From: Candidatus Thalassarchaeaceae archaeon
GTDB taxonomy: Archaea > Thermoplasmatota > Poseidoniia > Poseidoniales > Thalassarchaeaceae
Assembly (NCBI GenBank): GCA_030747475.1
Contig: JASLKO010000041.1
Location: forward strand, 1 to 5,458
DNA length: 5,458 nucleotides
Direction: 5' to 3'
This document shows, piece by piece, positions 1 through 5,458 of the stretch. Both the position numbers and the translations under genes were made by a program. Numbering within the stretch: the stretch's first letter is position 1; every line of letters begins with the position of its first letter. Below the pieces are notes generated by a model. That model was given only the letters and a program-made list of their open reading frames with translations, was not told the origin of the DNA and did not search any database.

Positions 1-27
1 GGAACCGATGGAACCGATGGCAGTGAC
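1..27 (+). repeat. 9-bp tandem repeat coding for GTD/GSD triplets
   Basis: The nonamer ggaaccgat occurs twice in a row (1-9, 10-18) and is followed by a diverged third unit (19-27, Gly-Ser-Asp). The array is in frame with the membrane protein and encodes an acidic Gly-Thr/Ser-Asp spacer just outside the membrane helix. The array may continue beyond the left edge, so its true copy number cannot be seen. Low-complexity acidic linkers of this kind are common in surface proteins and change length readily between strains. Confidence 0.6.
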
Positions 28-303
28 AACAACGATCAATCCGGTGATGCTGAAGCATCATCTGATGATGGAGATGACATGATGTTCTACATCATGATTG
101 CAGCCGGTGTTGTGCTTGTTCTCGTCGTTGTTTTGGCTCTCACACTTGTTGTCCGTTCAAAAGGCGGTAGCAGTGACCCAACCGAGCAGGCTTGGGCGAG
201 TGCGATTAGTCCTGAACAGCAGGCCTACGAGCAGCAGCTGATGGGCATGGGTTACACAGCCGATCAAGCACGCGCGTATGCAAGCCAGTACTTCCAGAAC
301 TGA
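1..303 (+). CDS. C-terminal end of a single-pass membrane protein with acidic linker and UBA-like tail (5' truncated)
   Basis: The reading frame is open from base 1, so this is the 3' part of a longer gene; the first ATG (79) sits at the start of the membrane helix and is unlikely to be the true start. The visible 100 residues have three parts. Residues 1-26 are an acidic, low-complexity linker that begins with GTD-GTD-GSD triplets and is rich in Asp, Ser and Gly. Residues about 27-51 are one strongly hydrophobic helix (Ile/Val/Leu/Ala) followed by Arg-Ser-Lys, which suggests an outside N-terminus and a cytosolic C-terminus. Residues 52-100 are a short tail whose last part (MGMGY at 81-85, then TADQARAYA) looks like the MGF/MGY-loop-helix start of a UBA-type fold, though it is too short for a full three-helix domain. 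The missing upstream part is probably a large surface ectodomain. The specific function is unknown. Membrane topology is well supported; the UBA resemblance is tentative. Confidence 0.8.
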   Translation, partial: GTDGTDGSDNNDQSGDAEASSDDGDDMMFYIMIAAGVVLVLVVVLALTLVVRSKGGSSDPTEQAWASAISPEQQAYEQQLMGMGYTADQARAYASQYFQN

Positions 304-318
304 TGCACATATTTGGGC

Positions 319-870
319 ATGATTCCCATGACAAACGCACTTCTCGATGAACTTCGAGAGACGGTGCGAACCATCCCCAATTTTCCCATTGAGGGCATTA
401 TGTTTCGTGACATCACACCGGTTCTCAGTAAACCAGGTCTTTTAGAGAGGATAACTGATCAATTTGTTCGGGATTTGGAAATGTTAGGTTGGGTGCCGGA
501 TTTGATTGTCGGACCGGAGGCCCGCGGTTTCATTTTCGGACCTTTATTGGCCGCACGACTAAACATCGGATTTGTACCGGTCCGGAAGCCCGGTAAATTA
601 CCTGGAGAAACACGTCGTGTAGAGTACACACTTGAGTATGGATCAAATGTTCTCGAGATGCACAATGATGCGATTCGTGGTGGACAAAAAGTGGTGATTA
701 TTGATGATTTATTGGCCACAGGTGGGACGATTGCCGCATGTGCCGAACTTTGTCAATCTGCGGGCGCGGATGTTTTGGGTGCACTATTTTTGATTGAATT
801 GCTTGGTCTTGACGCCCGCTCGACCATTGCCCCAGTCCCGGCTCACGCTTTGCTTGAATTCCCTGCATAA
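319..870 (+). CDS. apt: Adenine phosphoribosyltransferase
   Basis: Cytosolic purine-salvage enzyme that joins adenine to PRPP, giving AMP and pyrophosphate. The 183 residues match the usual length of about 170-185. Family signatures run in order: PNFPIEGIMFRDITP (20-34), the adenine-binding hood; GPEARGFIFG (65-74); VPVRKPGKLPGET (86-98), the flexible catalytic loop; LEYG (105-108); and the PRPP-binding motif VVIIDDLLATGGT (125-137) with both acidic residues and the TGGT phosphate loop intact. It should be active. Three starts are possible: TTG 313, ATG 319 and ATG 328. I prefer an ATG; 328 aligns best with the N-terminus of bacterial Apt (MTxALLxEL), while 319 adds three residues. No Shine-Dalgarno is visible. 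It begins 15 bases after the preceding stop, so it could share a transcript with the membrane protein. A stable hairpin follows the stop directly. The close match to bacterial-type Apt, rather than the divergent archaeal PRTases, hints at old transfer, but this is inference. Confidence 0.96.
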   Translation: MIPMTNALLDELRETVRTIPNFPIEGIMFRDITPVLSKPGLLERITDQFVRDLEMLGWVPDLIVGPEARGFIFGPLLAARLNIGFVPVRKPGKLPGETRRVEYTLEYGSNVLEMHNDAIRGGQKVVIIDDLLATGGTIAACAELCQSAGADVLGALFLIELLGLDARSTIAPVPAHALLEFPA

Positions 871-885
871 CCCCCCGTAGGGGGG
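871..885 (+). terminator. GC hairpin directly after apt
   Basis: Six C (871-876), a three-base loop GTA and six G (880-885) form a perfect 6-bp stem immediately after the apt TAA, followed by AATTT. It resembles an intrinsic terminator, but the T-tract is short, and archaeal RNA polymerase relies mainly on T-tracts rather than hairpins. It could equally protect the mRNA 3' end or mark a processing site between apt and the S15 gene. The structure is directly visible; the role is inferred. Confidence 0.45.
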
Positions 886-960
886 AATTTGCATTTTGAG
901 CCACAGCGGAGCGGTTATGAAGGGGGAGCAGGTCGGCGGGACGCTCAAGGTGCTCTATAC
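886..960 (+). other. S15 leader region, G-rich, no clear promoter
   Basis: This 75-base gap between the apt hairpin and the S15 ATG is G-rich (for example AGGGGGAG at 921-928). The frame of S15 is open through it back to a TTG at 889, but the universal archaeal S15 N-terminus (MARMH) starts at 961, so the extension is most likely untranslated. A 6-bp inverted pair, TTGAGC (896-901) and GCTCAA (943-948), encloses most of it and could fold as an mRNA leader. A weak AT-rich element (about 913-920) might serve as a TATA box. I see no tRNA or other known RNA. Confidence 0.3.
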
Positions 961-1416
961 ATGGCTCGAATGCACAGTCCAGGTCGCGGAAAGAGTGGTT
1001 CAACAAAGCCACTTGTAGACAAGGCCCCTGAATGGTCAAACACAGACTCAAAGGAAGTCACCGAACTTATTCTCTCGCTTGCAGCGGATGGACACACTCC
1101 TACTGCCATCGGAACAATCCTGCGTGACCAACACGCAGTTCCTGATGTACGCTTGGTTCTTGGCAAGAGAATCGGGCAGGTTTTGGCTGAGAATGATATC
1201 ACTGGTAAATATCCAGAAGATTTGATGAGTTTGATGCGTCGTGCACTGCGCCTTATCGACCATCTAGAATCAAATCGTAAAGATCGCCACAATTCACGCC
1301 AACTAGAGTTGACTGAGAGTAAAATCCGTCGACTTTCACGCTATTACAAAGACCAAGGTCAAATGGACTCCGATTGGATGTACAAGCGTGAACAGTTGCG
1401 ATTGTTGGTCGAGTGA
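961..1416 (+). CDS. rps15: Small ribosomal subunit protein uS15 (archaeal type)
   Basis: Structural protein of the 30S subunit that binds the central domain of 16S rRNA. The protein has 151 residues, the typical length of archaeal/eukaryotic S15, against about 89 in bacteria. It starts with the signature MARMHSPGRGKSGSTKP (1-17), which fixes ATG 961 as the start. The extension carries a conserved region with EVTELILSLAADGHTPTAIGTILRD (residues 32-56). The core S15 fold follows, including PEDLMSLMRRALRLIDHLESNRKDRHNSRQ (85-114), where the His/Asn-Arg-Lys-Asp rRNA-contact motif is conserved, and KIRRLSRYYKDQG (121-133). The ending, DWMYKREQLRLLVE, is also as expected. Downstream lies a RecJ/Cdc45-like gene, an arrangement found in many Euryarchaeota (S15, RecJ-like, often then KEOPS and S3Ae genes). 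Here the later members are missing because a convergent gene follows instead. Confidence 0.98.
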   Translation: MARMHSPGRGKSGSTKPLVDKAPEWSNTDSKEVTELILSLAADGHTPTAIGTILRDQHAVPDVRLVLGKRIGQVLAENDITGKYPEDLMSLMRRALRLIDHLESNRKDRHNSRQLELTESKIRRLSRYYKDQGQMDSDWMYKREQLRLLVE

Positions 1417-1419
1417 TTG

Positions 1420-1440
1420 CCTCATCCCTCCGTGGTGAGG
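1420..1440 (+). terminator. Hairpin after the S15 gene
   Basis: CCTCATC (1420-1426) pairs with GGTGAGG (1434-1440), seven pairs including one G-U, around a seven-base loop. It starts four bases after the S15 stop and is followed by TCTTT. It looks like a weak terminator or an mRNA 3'-end stabiliser separating S15 from the RecJ-like gene. The next gene starts only 36 bases further on, so partial read-through is plausible. Confidence 0.35.
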
Positions 1441-1476
1441 TCTTTGAACCTCTAGTTGAACCACGCATTGCCCGTC

Positions 1477-2343
1477 ATGTCATTCCTCGATTTAACTGCC
1501 TTCGAAACCTCATCTTCGGTATTACGTGAAGCAGCGCTAAAATTGCGCACTACGGATTCTTCAGTGACCATTTCCGCGTCTCTCGATGAGAATGGGATTA
1601 TCGCCGCAGCCATTCTTGAAGGTTCTCTATTGGATGCCGGCATTCCTTACCAACGGAGATTACGTGACAACCCATCTCCATCCAATGGACCGTGTATTTG
1701 CATCCACTCTGAAACTACATCAAAACTTCAGCCCGTTGAATCTGATCCATTGTGTGTCCACATCTCTCCAGTTGAGGTCGATGCGTTGTTTGGAAGTGAT
1801 GGTTCGGCTCGGAAAGGTGTTCTTTCTACGGTCGCAATCTGTGCAGCACTTGGACAATCGATTTCGCCATCAGGAGCAATGTCTCGGATGTTAATGCCAT
1901 GGTCATTGTCAGGAAACTGGCTTTCGGATGCCATGGAGCATACATATGACCCCGTATACACTGTAATGCGTGATTACCTATCCAAAGAAGGATTCATTCG
2001 CGTGGTTCCAATGCCAGAGGTCCCTGAAATTAATCCAGAGAGTATGCCTGGCATTGATGCTGTTGCGTTGGGTGCAGTCCGCGATCGCTGGGGTCAACTG
2101 GATTTGGAGGGTCGTGCTCAATCTCTATCACATCTTCTGAAGATGTTACTCACTTCAGAATTACCCTCTACTGCACGACTTGAAGAACTTGGTTGGCACA
2201 GGGTAATGGCACCCGGGTGGGAACAAGATTTGGCCAGCCAATTGTCATCTTTTGTTAAATCATGGAGGGACAATCCATCTACTCGTAGAAAACAATCGGG
2301 GGAAGTCATCGATGGCTTGCTTCGGACTGGCAAGATCGTCTAA
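1477..2343 (+). CDS. Degenerate DHH-family RecJ/Cdc45-like protein, probably non-catalytic
   Basis: Probable archaeal RecJ/Cdc45 homologue of 288 residues. Archaeal RecJ proteins (GAN and relatives) bind GINS, and in many lineages they sit next to the S15 gene, as here. Residues 31-60 (TISASLDENGIIAAAILEGSL...AGIPY) match the first DHH motif, but the usual His-x-Asp-Ala-Asp-Gly reads Ser-Leu-Asp-Glu-Asn-Gly. The DHH triad is absent: the expected place reads VHISP (94-98), followed by FGSDGSARKGVLS (105-117), which resembles the post-DHH Gly-x-Asp-Gly-Ser stretch. VALGAVRD (196-203) resembles motif IV with Asp kept. Residues 210-262 resemble the helical region after the DHH core. The final glycine-rich DHHA1 nucleic-acid domain seems missing; usual length is about 450 or more. 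Metal-dependent nuclease activity is therefore unlikely, and a scaffold role in a Cdc45-MCM-GINS-like helicase is inferred. ATG 1477 is preferred over TTG 1456 or 1468; a stop at 1453 limits the frame upstream. Its TAA overlaps the convergent gene's stop. Confidence 0.72.
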   Translation: MSFLDLTAFETSSSVLREAALKLRTTDSSVTISASLDENGIIAAAILEGSLLDAGIPYQRRLRDNPSPSNGPCICIHSETTSKLQPVESDPLCVHISPVEVDALFGSDGSARKGVLSTVAICAALGQSISPSGAMSRMLMPWSLSGNWLSDAMEHTYDPVYTVMRDYLSKEGFIRVVPMPEVPEINPESMPGIDAVALGAVRDRWGQLDLEGRAQSLSHLLKMLLTSELPSTARLEELGWHRVMAPGWEQDLASQLSSFVKSWRDNPSTRRKQSGEVIDGLLRTGKIV

Positions 2344-4400
2344 GCTTCGATTCGAAGATTTCGACCGCAGCCACCACATGGAAGTCGTAGGGGCCTTTCC
2401 ATCGACTCAACCGGGTTCGATGTGTTGCAAGCAGGACAATCTACCGTTGGAATCTCTCTAGCCATCGCAGTTTCGTAATCCTCGGAGAGTTGTCCATCGG
2501 ACAAACTCCAATCCATCTCTCTCTTTGGTGAAATCACGGCCAATGGAATTGAAAGGATTGCACATATGGCCCCGATTCCCATGACAAATGTCGGTGGTAA
2601 AGTCGACAATGCATACACATACCCCATCAATCCGGTAAATGCTATTGACGACGTAATCGTAATCCACCTCGAACGATATTTTGTCATCCTTAGTCCGATT
2701 ACAATACCGACTACAAGCAATAAGATAACTGACAACAATGTGATGAATGGTGAAAATAGAGCACTCCCATTCATGGTATATTCAATCTCGAACTTTTCTT
2801 CGTCAGACAACCCGTCCACTTCGAGAATGACAACTTCAAACAATCCTGCTCGATAATGGGTCACTTCCATGTTGTCTGGGATATTTTCCTTAATCAGACT
2901 GTACAATCCTGAGAATGCACTTGCTGTCAAGCGCACTTGGAGATTCACGGCAGGGTCCCCATTCATGGTCCAAATACCGTTGCCAAGTTGTGGACGGATG
3001 AAATCGGAAATGAGCATTATTCGTTCTTGACCTGACAAATCCATGACTACATCAATTCGAATTCTCAACGGGTTGTCATTGATACTAGCAACTCCCATGA
3101 GATCAATGCTCACCTCGGGATTGAGGTCAAACAAATCCCCTTCAAACAAACCATCTGGATTGAGTGCCAAACCCGTATTTCCGAGGAACAATTCCAAATT
3201 ACGTGTACTGCTGTCTAGATGATTCAGCAACACATCCTTCTCAGACTGGTCGACCTTTCCATTTTCACTAAGGCCTGCTGCAACAGATCCTTGTACTTGG
3301 CTGAATAAATGATCGGAGGGCAATGAATTGTTTCCGATGTTGTCCATGCCCCAACGCAACCAAGATGCCATCGAGCCTTCGATTTCTAATTCAACAGTCC
3401 GTGTGATTTGGGATCCATCATAATCCACATCAATGTTGACGTCCAACCGACTACTCACTGCTCTAGCAGGTTCACCAAAATGGTAACTTTGCGACCCACC
3501 GCCTTCCTCAAATGTGATGTCGTGACTTCTCCCGGTGTTCAGTGGTATGTCTCCATTGTTGAGCCAAATGGAAAGATTGACTTGGTACGCTCCATCGTTT
3601 GGATTCGACCCGGGGTTCCATACAAATGGAACCTCCACACCACCAGATACGATACTCGGTGACCGGACATCGGAGATGACAATGCCCCCAATCTTGAATT
3701 CAAAATCTTCGAGAGAGGACCACATCCGCTCACCAAACCCAGAGCGTAAAATGACTGGGAAGTAGACTTCATCTCCGACAACAAGTGCATTTGGCATTTC
3801 AATTGTCACCAATGGCAGGGTCGAACGCAAAGCACTACCAGTATCTTCACCCCAAACAAATCGAATGGAAGAGTCATCACCCGGTTGAGTGAATAGTATG
3901 CTTCGAACGGAAAATGTTACTTCAACGACGTCATTTCGATTGACTGCAACTTGGGGTATTTCGATGTCGATTCCAATCATGTCGCTGCCAGTCATAAATG
4001 CCCCTGGGTTTCCACTATCAGCGGTATAGGCATTGTTTCCAATCTTCACCTCGACAGTTGCGTTGGCGTGTACACCTGCTGCATTCTCAACCTCATACGC
4101 AATATTGAGTCGCCATGTTGATTCGGAGAGGGTTGCACTTTGGTCCCAAACAATACTCCATGTTGCAATTTCTTCAACACCTTGGACGGATTGACTGACA
4201 CCCTTTTCGTAGATTCCATTCAATTCTTTTTCGAATGGTGTCATGGTTGCTTCATTGTTTTCTCCAATAAGGTATAACTCAAATTCCGAGGCACCACAAC
4301 AGACAATTTCTGCAGAAGCAACCGGTGAACTGACGGGCACAAGCGCTGCCATGAGGAGAAAAAGCAGGGCGAAACTCCGTCGAGTTTGACGCGTCTGCAT
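2340..4400 (-). CDS. Signal-peptide surface protein with large ectodomain, three C-terminal TM helices and cytosolic zinc ribbon
   Basis: I do not recognise a named family. The start at 4400 is chosen because it begins directly with a Sec signal peptide: Arg/Lys-rich MQTRQTRR, hydrophobic core FALLFLLMAALVPV, and a VASA cleavage site near residue 30. The frame extends 30 residues upstream to 4490, overlapping gltX, but that stretch is not signal-like. The mature 656-residue part has a beta-rich ectodomain (about 31-545) with several strand-rich segments and Asn-x-Ser/Thr sites. An NGKVDQSEKDVL stretch (380-391) looks like a degenerate EF-hand. A vicinal Cys pair (34-35) lies next to the cleavage site. 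Three membrane helices follow (about 549-571, 579-598, 603-624), placing the C-terminus inside. The tail ends in a CPAC...CGGC zinc ribbon (Cys 655, 658, 675, 678). It starts 55 bases after gltX and may be cotranscribed with it. A surface sensor, adhesin or transport-associated role would fit; none is proven. Confidence 0.88.
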   Translation of the reverse strand: MQTRQTRRSFALLFLLMAALVPVSSPVASAEIVCCGASEFELYLIGENNEATMTPFEKELNGIYEKGVSQSVQGVEEIATWSIVWDQSATLSESTWRLNIAYEVENAAGVHANATVEVKIGNNAYTADSGNPGAFMTGSDMIGIDIEIPQVAVNRNDVVEVTFSVRSILFTQPGDDSSIRFVWGEDTGSALRSTLPLVTIEMPNALVVGDEVYFPVILRSGFGERMWSSLEDFEFKIGGIVISDVRSPSIVSGGVEVPFVWNPGSNPNDGAYQVNLSIWLNNGDIPLNTGRSHDITFEEGGGSQSYHFGEPARAVSSRLDVNIDVDYDGSQITRTVELEIEGSMASWLRWGMDNIGNNSLPSDHLFSQVQGSVAAGLSENGKVDQSEKDVLLNHLDSSTRNLELFLGNTGLALNPDGLFEGDLFDLNPEVSIDLMGVASINDNPLRIRIDVVMDLSGQERIMLISDFIRPQLGNGIWTMNGDPAVNLQVRLTASAFSGLYSLIKENIPDNMEVTHYRAGLFEVVILEVDGLSDEEKFEIEYTMNGSALFSPFITLLSVILLLVVGIVIGLRMTKYRSRWITITSSIAFTGLMGYVYALSTLPPTFVMGIGAICAILSIPLAVISPKREMDWSLSDGQLSEDYETAMAREIPTVDCPACNTSNPVESMERPLRLPCGGCGRNLRIEA
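2345..2357 (+). terminator. Small hairpin after the RecJ-like gene, inside the convergent gene
   Basis: CTTCG (2345-2349), loop ATT, CGAAG (2353-2357) form a 5-bp stem two bases after the + strand TAA and lead into ATTTC. It lies within the last codons of the convergent membrane-protein gene, so it can be read from both sides. It is a possible terminator for the RecJ-like transcript. It is short, and the coding constraint of the other strand may explain it. Confidence 0.3.
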
Positions 4401-4417
4401 GATTGGCGGACAGAGAG

Positions 4418-4454
4418 AGTTGCCTTGAACCTCACGCACGCGCGCGCGGCAACT
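4418..4454 (-). promoter_or_regulatory. Inverted repeat around an alternating CG tract between gltX and the membrane-protein gene
   Basis: A perfect 7-bp inverted repeat, AGTTGCC (4418-4424) and GGCAACT (4448-4454), spans most of the 55-base gap. Its 23-base loop contains most of a 16-base alternating pyrimidine-purine run (4433-4448, mainly CG). It could be an RNA hairpin ending or processing the gltX message, or a protein site upstream of the membrane-protein gene (start at 4400). No T-tract follows, and no convincing TATA box or Shine-Dalgarno is seen; the bases just before the start are CT-rich on the coding strand. Confidence 0.3.
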
Positions 4455-4455
4455 A

Positions 4456-5458
4456 TCATCCGTGTAAACGCAAGAGTTGACGCACACCATCGGTGTCGAC
4501 TCCCTCTAATATTGCAAAACCCATTCTCTCTAACTGTACAATCGTCCCATCCGGGTAATCGTTGAGTTCCAATAAACCATCAGCAGTCACGAGTTCACCA
4601 TCTTCTTCTAGCAACAATACGGCTGGTTGTGCCATATTGCTGGGTAGCCAATGAATGATTGGTGTATTGCCAACGCGTTCGGTACGAATGACTTCACCCC
4701 CCCATCCTTTCTCCGTTTTTTCATGATTGATTTCGATGTCTGCAAAATCCTTCAAACGCCTTCCATCGCTAGACGTGAAATCTTCGCTGGCAATTTTCAC
4801 ATTGATGGTCCCTTCTCCCAGTGGCCATTCACGGACCCCCTTGTCAGGGTGTTCTGGATGGATTGGTAACGTGACTTTGTTTGATTCAATAGTAGAGATG
4901 TCTAGTGCAATGGTGCGCGGTTCGCGTACAAACGACAAACGCGGAGCATCCGCATCGACAGCTTTCGCATTCAGACTATTCAAGGTGGATAATGGTACGG
5001 AGATGTCTTTCTGGGTCAATCCAAGATCAATCCAGAACTTCCGCATGGCGCCCGCATCATACCCTCTTCTTCGCATTGCTCGGAGGGTGGGCAATCGTGG
5101 GTCGTCCCATCCCGTAAATTTCCCACCAGCGATGTCAGATTTCATTTGAGATGTACTGAATCCACCGAACTCGTGCACTTTGACTCGCCCCCAATAGAGG
5201 GTTTCAGGATAGGTCCATCCGAATTTTTCGTAGAGCAATGTTTGCTTTCGTGTGGAATCCATCAAATCCTTCCCACGAACAATATGGGTGACGCCCTGAA
5301 GGTGATCCTCTACTGCACTTTGGAAATCAAGTAATGGCCAAACCTTGTACTGATCGCCGACAAGTGGATGATTTGCATGCTGAATTCGCAATGCAGGCCA
5401 GTCTCGAAGTGCTGGATTGGGCAGGGTCATGTCGGTACGGATTCTAACGACTGCGCCA
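4456..5458 (-). CDS. gltX: Glutamyl-tRNA synthetase, archaeal type (N-terminus off the right edge)
   Basis: Class I aminoacyl-tRNA synthetase that charges tRNA with glutamate. In archaea the enzyme is usually non-discriminating and also makes Glu-tRNA(Gln) for the GatDE amidotransferase. The frame is open to the right edge: nine in-frame codons precede the ATG at 5430 and read GAVVRIRTD, the expected family sequence, so that ATG is internal. The 333 visible residues cover the second half of the catalytic domain: RDWPALRI (18-25), VRGKDLMDST (60-69) and YWGRVKVHEFGGFSTSQMK (88-106), where STSQM replaces the bacterial KMSKS, as in other archaeal GluRS. GWDDPRLPTLRAMRRRGY (116-133) follows. The C-terminal part is a beta-barrel anticodon-binding region of the GlnRS-like class (about 170-333), not the helical one of bacteria. 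The HIGH motif and N-terminal Rossmann half lie outside the window. The stop is at 4456-4458, 55 bases before the membrane-protein gene on the same strand. Confidence 0.96.
   Translation of the reverse strand, partial: GAVVRIRTDMTLPNPALRDWPALRIQHANHPLVGDQYKVWPLLDFQSAVEDHLQGVTHIVRGKDLMDSTRKQTLLYEKFGWTYPETLYWGRVKVHEFGGFSTSQMKSDIAGGKFTGWDDPRLPTLRAMRRRGYDAGAMRKFWIDLGLTQKDISVPLSTLNSLNAKAVDADAPRLSFVREPRTIALDISTIESNKVTLPIHPEHPDKGVREWPLGEGTINVKIASEDFTSSDGRRLKDFADIEINHEKTEKGWGGEVIRTERVGNTPIIHWLPSNMAQPAVLLLEEDGELVTADGLLELNDYPDGTIVQLERMGFAILEGVDTDGVRQLLRLHG

Noticed and set aside
459..719. Antisense frames over apt, S15 and gltX, such as the 86-residue frame here.
   Set aside because: They lie opposite well-identified conserved genes and show no recognisable features of their own.
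889..960. N-terminal extension of S15 from a TTG at 889.
   Set aside because: Archaeal S15 begins at MARMH, which is encoded exactly from 961; the upstream 24 codons have no family match.
871..960. A tRNA or small structured RNA between apt and S15.
   Set aside because: No cloverleaf, box C/D motifs or other known RNA pattern could be made out; only short inverted pairs are present.
1413..1529. A 38-codon frame starting at a GTG that overlaps the S15 stop and reaches into the RecJ-like gene.
   Set aside because: Its peptide looks plausible at first, but it matches no family I know, ends inside the RecJ-like frame and lacks independent support. Chance is the simpler reading.
4401..4490. Longer start for the membrane protein, overlapping the end of gltX.
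   Set aside because: The added 30 residues are Cys/Arg-rich and would bury the signal peptide; the ATG at 4400 gives a standard one.
4697..4703. Run of seven C in gltX as a possible frameshift site.
   Set aside because: The protein reads correctly on both sides in one frame, with family-typical sequence, so the run is not a frameshift.

Overview
The window most likely comes from a planktonic archaeon of the Thermoplasmatota/Poseidoniales type (Marine Group II), probably an assembled environmental genome. This is inference, from four things. The ribosomal protein is an archaeal-type S15 with the long N-terminal extension that opens MARMH. The glutamyl-tRNA synthetase is archaeal-type, with an STS-type KMSKS loop. 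The order S15 then a RecJ/Cdc45-like gene is typical of Euryarchaeota. Two single-pass or multi-pass surface proteins carry short cytosolic tails of a kind I associate with this group. Start codons lack obvious Shine-Dalgarno sequences. Genes are tightly packed: every complete intergenic gap is 90 bases or less, and no stretch above 300 bases lacks a gene.

Layout, left half (+ strand): the 3' end of an acidic-linker, single-pass membrane protein (1-303); an adenine phosphoribosyltransferase (319-870); a GC-rich hairpin (871-885); ribosomal protein S15 (961-1416); a second hairpin (1420-1440); and a shortened, apparently catalytically dead DHH/RecJ-Cdc45-like protein (1477-2343).

Layout, right half (- strand, read right to left): a 5'-truncated archaeal glutamyl-tRNA synthetase (4456-5458, running off the right edge), then after 55 bases a 686-residue membrane protein (2340-4400). 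That protein has a signal peptide, a large ectodomain, three C-terminal membrane helices and a cytosolic four-cysteine zinc ribbon. The two halves converge with stop codons that overlap by four bases (2340-2343).

Functionally this is mostly core information processing (S15, GluRS, a probable replisome-associated RecJ/Cdc45 homologue) and purine salvage (Apt), flanked by two poorly understood surface proteins. The most interesting objects are the degenerate RecJ/Cdc45-like protein, which may be a non-catalytic partner of the MCM-GINS helicase, and the large zinc-ribbon membrane protein. I see no CRISPR array, mobile element, tRNA or rRNA gene.
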